Part shown: one piece after another, positions 53,604 to 62,428 of the stretch
How the letters are laid out: each line of letters begins with the position of its first letter
How positions within the stretch are numbered: position 1 is the stretch's first letter
DNA from: JANNOG01 sp031398915
GTDB lineage: Bacteria; Actinomycetota; Actinomycetes; Actinomycetales; JBBAYJ01
Reading direction: 5' to 3'
Length of the DNA: 64,000 nt
NCBI GenBank assembly: GCA_031398915.1
Contig: JANNOG010000015.1
Location: 1 to 64,000 of the forward strand
Program-made: the position numbers and the translations under genes
The notes under the pieces: model-generated
The model's input: only the letters and a program-made list of their open reading frames with translations
Databases searched by the model: none
What the model was told of the DNA's origin: nothing

Positions 53604-54568
53604 TCATCGACTCATCGTTGGCCAATGCCAGCGACGCACTCATCGTGTCGGCCACCGTCGTCTACACCGTGGCCATGCTGGCGTTCGTCGCGGACCTGGT
53701 GAGCACCGGTCGCGCCAGTCGGACGATCACCCGCCAGCTCGTCACCGCGGGCGCCTCCGGGCCGGCGACGACTGAGGCCGTGGCCGAACCGCCCGGTACC
53801 GAGGCGTCCGTGTCGTCGCCGGCGAGCCGGATCGGGCGGATCGCGGTGACCCTCTTCCTGCTCGGGACCGGGCTGCACCTCGCCTCGGTCGTGGCCCGCG
53901 GTGCGGCCGTCGGGCGGGTGCCGTGGAGCAACGCGTACGAGTTCGCCACCACCGGCGCGCTGGCCGTCAGCCTGCTGTTCGCCGGGTTGCTGCTGCGCCG
54001 CGAGGTGCGCTGGCTCGGCGCCTTCGTCGCGCTGCCCATCGTGCTGACGCTGGGCGTCGCAACCGCAGTCTTCTACGCCGAGGCGAGCGACCTGGCGCCG
54101 GCGTTGCAGAGTTTCTGGTTGGTGATCCACGTCAGCGTGGCGTTCATCGCCTCGGCACTGTTCACGGTCGGGTTCTCGCTGTCGGTGCTGCAACTCGTCC
54201 AGCACCGCTTCGAGCGCCAAGGCGCGCGCCCGGCCCCCACCGTGCTGAGGGCGGTGCCGTCGGCGACTGTGCTGGAGGCCATGTCGTTTCGCCTGCACGC
54301 CGCCGGATTCGTGCTCTGGACGTTCACCTTGGTCGCCGGTGCGATCTGGGCCGAGCACGCCTGGGGGCGCTACTGGGGGTGGGATCCGAAAGAGGTGTGG
54401 AGCCTGGTGATATGGGTGGTGTACGCCGCCTACCTGCACGCTCGCAGCACCGCCGGATGGGGAGGTCGAGGGGCGGCATGGGTGGCCGTGGCGGCCTACG
54501 GCTGCCTGCTGTTCAACTTCTTCGGCGTCAACTACCTGTTCGTCGGCAACCACTCGTACGCAGGGTGA
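53600..54568 (+). CDS. ccsB: Cytochrome c biogenesis protein CcsB (CcsA in older naming)
   Basis: A 322-aa membrane protein with eight hydrophobic segments. The haem-handling WWD domain reads WGRYWGWDPKEVWSLVIW at about 250–270, and external His residues occur in IHVSVAF and LFVGNHSYAG. A Pro/Ala/Thr-rich loop (about 40–75) precedes the second helix. Together with ResB it carries haem across the membrane and joins it to apocytochrome c. Last gene of the haem/cytochrome block; 64 bp follow before the DUF1800 gene. Confidence 0.95.
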   Translation: MIIDSSLANASDALIVSATVVYTVAMLAFVADLVSTGRASRTITRQLVTAGASGPATTEAVAEPPGTEASVSSPASRIGRIAVTLFLLGTGLHLASVVARGAAVGRVPWSNAYEFATTGALAVSLLFAGLLLRREVRWLGAFVALPIVLTLGVATAVFYAEASDLAPALQSFWLVIHVSVAFIASALFTVGFSLSVLQLVQHRFERQGARPAPTVLRAVPSATVLEAMSFRLHAAGFVLWTFTLVAGAIWAEHAWGRYWGWDPKEVWSLVIWVVYAAYLHARSTAGWGGRGAAWVAVAAYGCLLFNFFGVNYLFVGNHSYAG

Positions 54569-54632
54569 CCGTGCCAGGAAACAATTCGGACAGACCTGCC
54601 CAGAGATGAAACCTCCCCGTCCGCTGTGACGT

Positions 54633-56531
54633 GTGTGCGGTGTGACCGAGAGCAACGGATCCCCGTTCCCTCCGAGGACCTACCGCGACAGCGATGCGGC
54701 CCTCGATGACAGCCCCCCGCTCCGCCTCGGCGCCACCGCGGGAACCGTTACTCGACGGGCGATAACCGCCGCAGGTCTGGCTGGTGTGACGCTGCTCGCC
54801 GCCTGTCAGACCCTGCCGGTGCCGCGAACGATCCGTCGGGTCCTGTCGCCGACCACGCCGACGCCTTCCGCCACGCCCTCGGTTACGCCGACGCCCTCGG
54901 TCAGCGTTCCGGCGACCCTGCCCACGGTGACACTGCCACCGCTGGACACCGTCACACCCACCACGGCGCCCTCGACGACCGCGTCGTCCACCACGCCGTC
55001 GTCAACGGCATCGACGGCAGCCACCACGACAGCGACGACGGCAGCGTCCTCGTCGACAACGCCGTCGTCCACGTCCACCGCCCCGTCGACGACACCGACC
55101 ACGGCGCCTGCTCCCGCTCCTGTTTCGGCGCTCCCGGTCACCGACCTCATCGCCCGGCGAGCGACGTTCGGGCCGACGCTGGCGCTGGTCCAGTCGATCA
55201 ACGCGCTCGGCGTCCAGGCCTGGCTCGACCAGCAACTGGCTCCCGCGAGCGTGCCTGATCCGGCGGGTGATGCGGTGCTGGCTGCATGGCCGGCGTACAC
55301 CCGCCCCTATCCCGAGCTCGAAGCCGCACTGGGCGACGAGACCTGGCGTATCCCCAAGCAGGTACAGGCCCGTTCGTTGGCCCGCGCCGCCTGGAGCAGT
55401 CGTCAGGTCCTCGAGGTGATGACCCAGTTCTGGGCCAATCACTTCAACATCAACGTCTACAGCGAAGAGTTCGCCGAGACCACGTTCCCGGACTTCGAGA
55501 ACAACGTGCTACGCCGGTACGCGCTGGGGACGTTCTCCGACCTCTTGACGGCCACCGCCGCCCACCCGGCGATGATGACCTTCCTCAACCTGGCGTGGTC
55601 CAACAAGGGCAACCCGAACGAGAACTACGCCCGTGAGCTTCTCGAATTGCACACCGTGGGTGTCACCGGCGGATACACCGAAACCGACGTCAAAGAACTG
55701 GCCAAGCTCCTCACCGGCTGGCGGGTCGATGGCGATCGCAATGGGTACACCCCCTACTTCGAGCCGAATGCGCACCACGTCGGCCCGATCACGGTGATGG
55801 GTCGCACCTTCGCCAATCCGAGCGCCAACGGCCAGGCCATTCTCGCGGAGGTCACGGGTTACTTCGCCCGTCGCCCCGAGACTGCCCGGTACCTGTCGCT
55901 CAAGTTGGCCCGGCATTTCGTTTCGGACGAGCCCCCCGCCGCGCTCGTCGACCGGATGGCGGCGGCCTATCTCGCCGCCGACACGGCCATCGCGCCGGTC
56001 TTGCGCACGCTGTTCCTGTCCCCCGAGTTCGCGGCCTCGTCCGGCGCGAAGATCCGTCGGCCGTACGAGCGTTTCGTCGCCACCCTGCGACTGATCGCGC
56101 CACAGCGCCCGGCCAACATCGAGGACGGTGCGAATCGTCTCATCGACAAGTTGCCCGCCCAGTCACCGCACGAGTGGCCGACCCCTGACGGCTACCCGGA
56201 CTTTGCCGCCGCCTGGTTGAGCGCAGGCACCGCGCTGGATCTGTTCAACGTGGGCGCCGACTTCCTGCGCGGTATCCCCTCCGAGGGCGGGGTGTTGGGC
56301 GTCCGGCAGATCCTCACCGCCAACCCCACCACGTTCGACGCGGTGGCCACGGCTGCCGCGCAGATCATCCTGCTGCGGGACCCGACGGCCCAGGAACGTG
56401 CAGCTGTCGTGGCGCTGCTCGCCGCGACCCGCCTCACTCAGCCGCTCGCGGCCAACTCCACCCAACAGCGCCAGGCCAGCGAATTCGCGGCGGCACTGTT
56501 GTTGGCCTCACCGGCCCACCTGACTCGCTGA
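54633..56531 (+). CDS. Secreted DUF1800 protein, predicted Tat lipoprotein with S/T/P-rich stalk
   Basis: A 632-aa product. A Tat-like signal (TVTRRAITAAGL, RR at 41–42) ends in lipobox TLLAAC (Cys58). Residues about 60–165 are a Thr/Ser/Pro-rich stalk. The DUF1800 domain (about 165–625) has LIARRATFGPT at its start, VLEVMTQFWANHFNIN, NENYARELLELHTVG, DVKELAKLLTGW, LARHFVSDEPP and IRRPYERFVATLRL. DUF1800 proteins of unknown function are usually paired with a DUF1501 protein, as here. GTG 54633 or GTG 54642. Confidence 0.88.
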   Translation: MCGVTESNGSPFPPRTYRDSDAALDDSPPLRLGATAGTVTRRAITAAGLAGVTLLAACQTLPVPRTIRRVLSPTTPTPSATPSVTPTPSVSVPATLPTVTLPPLDTVTPTTAPSTTASSTTPSSTASTAATTTATTAASSSTTPSSTSTAPSTTPTTAPAPAPVSALPVTDLIARRATFGPTLALVQSINALGVQAWLDQQLAPASVPDPAGDAVLAAWPAYTRPYPELEAALGDETWRIPKQVQARSLARAAWSSRQVLEVMTQFWANHFNINVYSEEFAETTFPDFENNVLRRYALGTFSDLLTATAAHPAMMTFLNLAWSNKGNPNENYARELLELHTVGVTGGYTETDVKELAKLLTGWRVDGDRNGYTPYFEPNAHHVGPITVMGRTFANPSANGQAILAEVTGYFARRPETARYLSLKLARHFVSDEPPAALVDRMAAAYLAADTAIAPVLRTLFLSPEFAASSGAKIRRPYERFVATLRLIAPQRPANIEDGANRLIDKLPAQSPHEWPTPDGYPDFAAAWLSAGTALDLFNVGADFLRGIPSEGGVLGVRQILTANPTTFDAVATAAAQIILLRDPTAQERAAVVALLAATRLTQPLAANSTQQRQASEFAAALLLASPAHLTR

Positions 56532-56557
56532 CCGCCCGCCCTGTCTGAGGAGACGAC

Positions 56558-57838
56558 GTGACCATCACCCCCACCCGCGCGTGCGACTGCCCCGAAGGTC
56601 GCTCTTTCGTTTCCCGTCGAGGGTTCATGGCCCTTGCCGGCGCCACTGGCCTGGTCACCGCGACTACGGTCGGCGGAGCCCGAGTCGGTCTGCTGCCCGG
56701 CGCCGACGCCGCTGACGTCGACGCCGACATCCTGGTCGTGATGTCGATGCGGGGTGGTATCGACGGTCTCAGCGTCGTGGTGCCCCACGGTGACCCCGAC
56801 TACGCGCCGTCGCGGCCCTCGATCGCCATCCCCACCAGTCGCCTCAAGCGGGTGGACAACATGTTCGGCCTGCACCCCGCGCTGGCACCGCTGTTCGGGC
56901 TGTGGGACAGCGGCAAGGTAGCGGCTGTCCATGCGGTCGGCATGCCGGACCCCAACCGCTCGCACTTCGCCGCCATGGATCAGATGGAGCAGGCGGCGCC
57001 AGGTTCGTCGCTGCGCACGGGCTGGATCGACCGGACCGTCGGCTTGATCGACACCGACGTCTTCACCGGCGGCACATTCACCGCGTCCATGGTGGGCACC
57101 ACCACGATCCCCAGGTCGTTGTCCGGCCCGAATCCCGAGTTCGGCATGTACTCCTACGACAACGTCCGCCTGAACATGGACGAGAGCGTGGCCCCCCTCT
57201 CGGCATGGCAAGGGTCGTTGGCATCGCTTCACACCGGTGCGTCGCCGGCGGTGAGTCGACCCACCCTCAAGAGCTTCGAGGCTGTCGGCGCGCTGCGCAA
57301 CGGACCGGCGAAGGGGCCCGGGTACCCCAACGGCGGCCCGAGCGCCGCCCTCCGCGATATCGCGCGCCTGGTCAAGAAGCAGGTCGGTCTGCGCGTGGCC
57401 ACGGTCGACTGGGGCAACTGGGACATGCACGAGGGCTTGGGTAGTTCTCAGTCCGGCTGGATGGCTGATCAACTGACGAGCCTGTCGACCTCACTGGCCG
57501 CGTTCGCCGCCGACCTGGGTAACGACTTCAATCGGGTCACCCTGGTCACCCTCAGCGAATTCGGTCGCCGAATCGACGAGAACGGGTCGGGCGGCGTCGA
57601 TCACGGCTATGGCAACGCGGTCCTGTTGATGGGCGGCGGGGTTCGGGGTGGCAGGGTCTACGGCGCATGGCCGGGCCTCGCCGACGCGAACCGGGTGGAC
57701 GGCGACCTGGCCGTCCGCACCGACTACCGCTCGATCATCGCCGAGGTGCTGAGCACCCGCTGCCGGGTGGGCGGCGTCTCCAGCATCTTCCCCGGACTTC
57801 GTCCGACCACGCTCGGACTGACCACTCCTCGTACCTGA
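56558..57838 (+). CDS. Secreted DUF1501 protein with Tat signal
   Basis: A 426-aa product with a twin-arginine signal SRRGFMALAGATG (RR at 20–21) and two Cys before it (CDCPEG). The DUF1501 fold belongs to the alkaline-phosphatase/sulfatase superfamily: LVVMSMRGGIDGLSVVVP at the first strand, FGLHPALAPL, NRSHFAAMDQME, DWGNWDMHEGLG and TLSEFGRRIDENGSGGVDHGYGN near the end (acidic and His ligand-like residues). GTG 56558 follows GAGGAG and starts 26 bp after the DUF1800 gene: one secreted two-gene unit. A strong hairpin follows. Confidence 0.9.
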   Translation: MTITPTRACDCPEGRSFVSRRGFMALAGATGLVTATTVGGARVGLLPGADAADVDADILVVMSMRGGIDGLSVVVPHGDPDYAPSRPSIAIPTSRLKRVDNMFGLHPALAPLFGLWDSGKVAAVHAVGMPDPNRSHFAAMDQMEQAAPGSSLRTGWIDRTVGLIDTDVFTGGTFTASMVGTTTIPRSLSGPNPEFGMYSYDNVRLNMDESVAPLSAWQGSLASLHTGASPAVSRPTLKSFEAVGALRNGPAKGPGYPNGGPSAALRDIARLVKKQVGLRVATVDWGNWDMHEGLGSSQSGWMADQLTSLSTSLAAFAADLGNDFNRVTLVTLSEFGRRIDENGSGGVDHGYGNAVLLMGGGVRGGRVYGAWPGLADANRVDGDLAVRTDYRSIIAEVLSTRCRVGGVSSIFPGLRPTTLGLTTPRT

Positions 57839-57850
57839 TCGACTCGACTT

Positions 57851-57882
57851 CTGCGCCCCACCGTCCACGCGGTGGGGCGCAG
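57851..57882 (+). terminator. Hairpin after the DUF1501 gene
   Basis: Perfect 13-bp stem CTGCGCCCCACCG / CGGTGGGGCGCAG with a 6-nt loop, 12 bp after the stop. No U tract follows. Part of it is duplicated downstream (37-bp tandem). Confidence 0.8.
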
Positions 57883-57933
57883 TCGTCTGTGTGGGGACCG
57901 TCCACGCGGTGGGGCGTAATCGTCTGTGTGGGG
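57860..57933. repeat. 37-bp tandem duplication
   Basis: Two units of 37 bp, 57860–57896 and 57897–57933, starting ACCGTCCACGCGGTGGGGCG and ending CGTCTGTGTGGGG; they differ at two positions. The rest of the gap to 58106 holds further short degenerate repeats (GGCATGGCATGGCGTGGC; CGGTGAGCCGAATGCGTCG-like units) and no supported gene. Confidence 0.9.
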
Positions 57934-58083
57934 GCATGGCATGGCGTGGCTGTGCGGCGTGGTTCAGTCGCGACGGGGGACTGGCCGGCGCCTTGGGTGT
58001 TACGGAGCCACCGGGTGCTTAGTGCAGAAGCGGTGAGCCGAATGCGTCGAGCAGGCGGAATGCGTCGTGCGGTGAGTCGAATG

Positions 58084-58117
58084 CGTTGTTCAGCGTGACG
58101 CGTTGTTCAGCGTGACG
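58084..58117. repeat. 17-bp tandem duplication spanning a stop codon
   Basis: CGTTGTTCAGCGTGACG at 58084–58100 is repeated exactly at 58101–58117. The stop codon of the minus-strand GerMN gene (58107–58109) lies within the second unit, so unit number sets no coding length but the stop and tail come from the repeat. Confidence 0.92.
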
Positions 58118-59036
58118 ACTCGGAACTCGGATCGACGCTCGGATCGACGCTGGGGTCGCCGCTCGGAGCCCCGCCGGGGACATCGCTCGGTGCCGCGGAC
58201 GGATCGGCGCCGCCCTCTGCTGCGTCCGGTGAGTCGCCGTCAGTGATCACAACCGGACGCGTGGGATCAGCGGCCAGGAACTCGGTCCCAGCCTGCGCCG
58301 AACCCGTGATGGTGATCGTTGCCGTCCAGCTGTCGAACTGCGAGATGGTGCGGTCGACGGATGCGGACAACTCGTCATGTCGACAGTCGGTGACGGGCCC
58401 CGCCAAGTCGGTGGCACTGGCCACGTCCACGACGGCCGTCAGAGCAGACTCATCGAGTGTGACCGCTGCGGCCACACTGCCGTCTCCGTCAGTGGTGAAC
58501 TGGTTGACCAGACCCGCTGCTCTCTCGTCGGGCCGCGGACCCTGCAACAGCGCGTTGAGTGCACCTGTGACTTGGTCATCGGCCGGAACGAGGCGAGTGA
58601 CTGCTGTGAGACGACGGCAGCCATCCTCGACGAGGAGACCGTCTGCGAAGTAGACCGTGACGTCGACCAGCGGTGACACCGCGCTCGGCGCGCTCGGCGC
58701 CACTACGGGAGGGGCCGTCGCGTCACCGATGGCAGCGGGTCCGGTAGGCAGTGCCGAGCTGATGGGTGATGGCTCACCACTGGGTCGCTGTTCGGTACCC
58801 GTCAGGATGCCCGCGCCCGCAGGACCGATGACGACGGCCCCGATGACGACCAGCGGCATCGCGCCCAGGGCCAAGATCGCCGCGAGCGGTGCGGGTCGCT
58901 GCACCTGCATATCCGTTCGCCGGTGCTTCGCTCTCGCCATCACCTCGCGAACCGGAGGCTTGCGGACCAACGGCTGAATGTCCCGGCCGGCAGCGTGGAA
59001 CAGCTGCCGGAGGTCGTCGTCCGGCTGATTCGTCAT
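58107..59036 (-). CDS. GerMN-domain membrane protein coupled to an ECF sigma factor
   Basis: A 309-aa protein: a cytosolic N-terminus of 50 residues with a helical, basic segment (REVMARAKHRRTD), one membrane helix (about 51–78), a Pro/Ser/Ala linker, and a GerMN domain (about 120–250) with VTVYFADGLLVEDGCRRL and ALNALLQGPRPDERAAGL. The C-terminus is Asp/Pro/Ser-rich with DPSV repeats. GerMN domains occur in lipoproteins such as LpqB and GerM. Because it overlaps the sigma gene and has an N-terminal cytosolic part plus helix, an anti-sigma role is likely but unproven. Confidence 0.82.
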   Translation of the reverse strand: MTNQPDDDLRQLFHAAGRDIQPLVRKPPVREVMARAKHRRTDMQVQRPAPLAAILALGAMPLVVIGAVVIGPAGAGILTGTEQRPSGEPSPISSALPTGPAAIGDATAPPVVAPSAPSAVSPLVDVTVYFADGLLVEDGCRRLTAVTRLVPADDQVTGALNALLQGPRPDERAAGLVNQFTTDGDGSVAAAVTLDESALTAVVDVASATDLAGPVTDCRHDELSASVDRTISQFDSWTATITITGSAQAGTEFLAADPTRPVVITDGDSPDAAEGGADPSAAPSDVPGGAPSGDPSVDPSVDPSSESSR

Positions 59037-59650
59037 GCCGACGCCCCCCTCATCAGGGCCGTGGCGGTGGGGGAGGCGGTGGTTGCCGAGTCCTCGTGAT
59101 CGGCGCTGGACTCGAGCAGCTCGCGCAATCGGGCGCGGCCGCGCACGAGCCGGGTCTTCACCGTGGGTTCGGGGATGGCCAGTTCGCGGGCGATGCCCTT
59201 GACGTCCAGGTCGACCAGGTAGTGCAGCGTGAGGACGACCCGGTACCGCATGGGCAGCCGTTGCAGTGCCGCCACCAGCGCGAACCGTTCGAGGTCACCC
59301 GCCTCGGGGCCGTCGGATTCGCCAGGGTCCAGCTCGCGTCCCCACACAGCGAACACCCGGGTCGCTCGCCGCGCCCGACGTAACGAGCTGAGCGCCAAGT
59401 TGATGGCGACGCGGCGTACCCACGCTTCGGGAGCGTCGTACGAGGCGAGCGACTCCCACCGCTGGGCAGCCCTGACGAAAGCCTCCTGCACCACGTCCTC
59501 GGCCTCGGCCACGCTGCCGGTCACCGGGCTCAACTGGGCGACGAGGCGGGCGTAGCCCTGCTCGTACATCGCCACGAAGCCCGTCAGGTCGCCGGCCATC
59601 GCCTGCGGCGGCATCGTCTTCGCACGCTCATCGAGGCGCCCGCCACTCAT
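59033..59650 (-). CDS. ECF RNA polymerase sigma factor (SigE-like subfamily)
   Basis: A 205-aa sigma factor. Region 2 (about 25–95) includes AEDVVQEAFVRAAQRWESL, region 4 (about 130–185) includes LPMRYRVVLTLHYLVDLDVKGIARELAIPEPTVKTRLVRGRARLRELL in its helix-turn-helix (in pieces: GIARELAIPEPTVKTRL). The SASP-type rich VRRVAINLALSSLRRARRA is typical of the actinobacterial SigE-like group. ATG 59650 has GGGAGG 8–13 bases upstream; longer starts to 59722 exist. Its stop overlaps the GerMN gene start (ATGA), so the pair is one unit. Confidence 0.92.
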   Translation of the reverse strand: MSGGRLDERAKTMPPQAMAGDLTGFVAMYEQGYARLVAQLSPVTGSVAEAEDVVQEAFVRAAQRWESLASYDAPEAWVRRVAINLALSSLRRARRATRVFAVWGRELDPGESDGPEAGDLERFALVAALQRLPMRYRVVLTLHYLVDLDVKGIARELAIPEPTVKTRLVRGRARLRELLESSADHEDSATTASPTATALMRGASA

Positions 59651-59768
59651 GAGCGTGACAACACCTCCCGATAGGGCGTACATCGTTACCTGCCTTCGGT
59701 GGTTCCCGGCGAAGAGCAACACGCAGCGTGCACTCCATCAGCACACGCCTGTCACCCACCGATAGGTT

Positions 59769-60263
59769 TCACCTGCTGTGCCACTCTTCCACTGCTTCGG
59801 CCTGCGCGTCGAGGCCGGTCTTCACAGCCGGCTCGATGGCACGTTCGATTCTGCCCCCGACGAGGGCCACTTTGGCCTTGATCTCGCCCGTGAGGACCTC
59901 ACGCGATCCTGAGGGAGTCTCGGTCAATCGGATCGTGGCCTCGAAGCCGACCGGGAGTCCTTCGGCCCGCATGACGTAGCGACCGGTCCGCACCCCTGCC
60001 TCGCGGGGCGGGTCCCACTCGACGTTTTCGAGCAGGATCACTGTCTCGCCGACGAATCGGCGCGCGACGTCAGGGAAGTCGGTCGTCGGCATGGTGCGAC
60101 GCGTCACGCTGCGACCCGCTGCGCCGTCTTCCGGGGTGACCGTCACGGTCTGCTCGATGGCGCCGGTCCGTCGGCACAGGTCGGTGAGGAAATCCGGATT
60201 GAGTCGCAGGGCCACCACGGCATCCGGCGGGGCGACATAGTCTGTTTGGGCGTTGACATGCAC
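59769..60263 (-). CDS. DUF2505 (START-like) protein
   Basis: A 164-aa protein of the actinobacterial DUF2505 family, with the SRPBCC-like features: DYVAPPDAVVALRLNPDFL (first strand/helix), VTVTPEDGAAGRSVTRRTMP, WDPPREAGVRTGRYVMRAEGLP (strands) and a long C-terminal helix AIEPAVKTGLDAQAEAVEEW. The fold binds a hydrophobic ligand; no function is known. ATG 60263 follows the YdeI-like gene by 20 bp. Confidence 0.85.
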   Translation of the reverse strand: MHVNAQTDYVAPPDAVVALRLNPDFLTDLCRRTGAIEQTVTVTPEDGAAGRSVTRRTMPTTDFPDVARRFVGETVILLENVEWDPPREAGVRTGRYVMRAEGLPVGFEATIRLTETPSGSREVLTGEIKAKVALVGGRIERAIEPAVKTGLDAQAEAVEEWHSR

Positions 60264-60283
60264 CCGTCGACCGTAACGTCAGC

Positions 60284-60874
60284 TCAGCCCTTGCGCACCC
60301 ACTGGTTGGCGCGTTCGCCGCGTCCGGCCGCAGCTGCCGTCTCGACGACTCGGGCTGTGCGCGTGGCGGGGCGTTTGGCCTGGACGATCCATTCGAGGAT
60401 GCCGCGCTTCGCCGATCGCGGAAATGCGTCCCAGGATGCGCGGGCACCTGCCACGCCGTCGAGGGCGATGCGGAGATCGTCGGGTTCCACCAGGTCCTCG
60501 ACGTCGTCGAGCACAGTCCACGAACCGTCCACCATGGCGGCGTCGATGACTGTCTGACCTGCCGGGGCCATTCGGTTCTCGTCCAGCAGGCGCTGCACGC
60601 GCTGCTTGTTCGGGCGCGACCACGCGCTGCCGGGCTTGCGGGGGGTGAAGTAGAGCATCGTCCGCTTGTCGTCCAGGGCCCTCGGCCGGCTGTCAACCCA
60701 TCCGAAGGCCAGTGCCTCGGTGACGGCTTCGTCGTACCCGACGATCTGGTGCCCAGCACCCTTGCGCCATGTGACCAGCCAGACAGCGGGGCTGGTCGCG
60801 TGATGGTCCGCCAACCATGCCCGCCATTCGGTGACCGTCGCCGGGTGAAACTGCTCGACATCGTCCAAGCCCAC
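60284..60874 (-). CDS. YdeI/OmpD-associated family protein (DUF1801/bacteriocin-protection type)
   Basis: A 196-aa soluble protein with the family pattern: FHPATVTEWRAWLADHHATSPAVWLVTWRK, YDEAVTEALAFGWVDSRPRALDD, YFTPRKPGSAWSRPNK and the C-terminal RGILEWIVQAKRPATRTARV (each shown in short pieces: EALAFGWVDSR, TPRKPGSAWSRPNK, WIVQAKRPATR). YdeI-like proteins have been linked to resistance to antimicrobial peptides and bacteriocins in some species. GTG 60874; it diverges from pdtaS with 56 bp between. Confidence 0.85.
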   Translation of the reverse strand: MGLDDVEQFHPATVTEWRAWLADHHATSPAVWLVTWRKGAGHQIVGYDEAVTEALAFGWVDSRPRALDDKRTMLYFTPRKPGSAWSRPNKQRVQRLLDENRMAPAGQTVIDAAMVDGSWTVLDDVEDLVEPDDLRIALDGVAGARASWDAFPRSAKRGILEWIVQAKRPATRTARVVETAAAAGRGERANQWVRKG

Positions 60875-60930
60875 GACGCCATGGTCGCGGTCGCGGTCAT
60901 TCGGCAGCAAGGGTGAGGCAGGCTGGCAGG

Positions 60931-62403
60931 GTGACCACTTTCCACGACATCGTCCATCGTCACGCCGATCTGGCCGAGGCGGATCGTGAGTGGCTGCGTC
61001 TGCTGGTCGCAGACTGGCAGTTGGTCGCCGACCTGTCCTTCGCCGATCTGGTGTTGTGGTTGCGGGACCGCTCTGGTGGGTGGTCGGCGATCGGGCACGC
61101 CCGTCCGAGCACGTCTTCGACCGCGTTCTACGACGACGTGGTCGGCGCGACGGCTCGTCCGGGGTTGGCAACCCGCTTGGACCTGTTGTCGGCCAACGGC
61201 GGACGACATATGGGTGCCGCCGACGAGGACGGTCGACGTGAAGATCTGTTCGCCGTGGCCCGTGATGCGCGAGTGATCGCGGTCGTGGACCGGGTGGCGG
61301 ATCCATCGTTCACCCGAGTGCCGGGGCGCCTGGAGTTGGTCTACCAAGAGGCGGGTGACCTGATGCTCCAGATGATGGGCGAGGGAACGTACCCGTTCGA
61401 GTCCACGCCGACCGGTCCGCGGCGCGGTGCCCCCCGGGTGGGCGACGGGCTGGTACGGCTGGATGCGGATGGCGTGGTGACGTATCTGAGTCCCAATGGG
61501 GTGTCGGCGTTTCGCCGGTTGGGGGTCGCGTCGTTGCGTGATCGCAATCTGGCCGAGGTCGTCACGGCCGGCCTTCAGGAGCGTGATCCGGTTGACGAGA
61601 CGCTGCCGGTCGTGGTGACCGGGCGCGCCCCGTGGCGGTGTGATCTGGAGATGCGCGGGTCAGTGCTGTCGTTGCGGGCGGTGCCGCTGTTGCGAGGGAC
61701 GGGCAGGTCGAGATCGCGGATCGGCGCGTTGCTGCTGGTTCGTGACGTGACCGACATCCGGCGCTCGGAGCGCGAGCTCATGACGAAGGAAGCCACGATT
61801 CGCGAGATCCACCATCGGGTGAAGAACAACCTGCAGACGGTCTCGGCGTTGTTGCGCATGCAGGCGAGGCGCACCTCGACCGTCGAGGCGCGCGAGGCGT
61901 TGGGTGATGCAGGACGGAGAATCTCGGCGATCGCCGCGGTGTACGACGCCTTGGCGCGAGGGTTCGACGAGGCTGTCGATTTCGACGACGTCGTGGATTC
62001 CAGCCTTGCGGCCGCCGTGGACATCGCTGCTGGTGGGAGGTCAGTCCACCTGAGCAGGGAAGGCAGCTTCGGCGCAGTCGCCGCGGCGGACGCGACGGCG
62101 CTCTCGTTGGTCCTCACCGAGCTGGTGTCGAACGCAGCCGAGCACGGCTTCACGAGTTTGACGGAGGCCACTCGCCGAGTTGGTGAACCGGGGGGAGTCA
62201 TCGTCGTAAGGGCTACCCGCAACGGGAAACGCCTCGTCGTCGACGTGGACGACGACGGCGCCGGTATCGACGACGACGCGACGCCTGGATTGGGAACCAG
62301 GATCATCGAGACTCTGATCGAGACCGAACTTCACGGTGCATTCGAGAGGGGACCACTCACAGGAGGTGGCACGAGGGCCACACTCCGGATCAACCTGCGG
62401 TAG
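60931..62403 (+). CDS. pdtaS: PdtaS-type sensor histidine kinase (GAF–PAS–HisKA_2)
   Basis: A 490-aa cytosolic kinase. The N-terminal HK_GAF domain (about 5–140) has WQLVADLSFADLVLWLRD; a PAS domain (about 165–275) begins LVRLDADGVVTYLSPNGV; the HisKA_2 dimerisation helix has the phosphorylated His in IREIHHRVKNNLQTVSALLR; the HATPase has VLTELVSNAAEHGF and DDDGAGID (ATP lid). It phosphorylates an ANTAR-type antiterminator regulator (PdtaR) in known relatives; PdtaR is not in this window. GTG 60931. It converges with whiB1, as in mycobacteria. Confidence 0.93.
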   Translation: MTTFHDIVHRHADLAEADREWLRLLVADWQLVADLSFADLVLWLRDRSGGWSAIGHARPSTSSTAFYDDVVGATARPGLATRLDLLSANGGRHMGAADEDGRREDLFAVARDARVIAVVDRVADPSFTRVPGRLELVYQEAGDLMLQMMGEGTYPFESTPTGPRRGAPRVGDGLVRLDADGVVTYLSPNGVSAFRRLGVASLRDRNLAEVVTAGLQERDPVDETLPVVVTGRAPWRCDLEMRGSVLSLRAVPLLRGTGRSRSRIGALLLVRDVTDIRRSERELMTKEATIREIHHRVKNNLQTVSALLRMQARRTSTVEAREALGDAGRRISAIAAVYDALARGFDEAVDFDDVVDSSLAAAVDIAAGGRSVHLSREGSFGAVAAADATALSLVLTELVSNAAEHGFTSLTEATRRVGEPGGVIVVRATRNGKRLVVDVDDDGAGIDDDATPGLGTRIIETLIETELHGAFERGPLTGGGTRATLRINLR

Positions 62404-62428
62404 TGGTGGTGGGACGGATTACTGAGAG

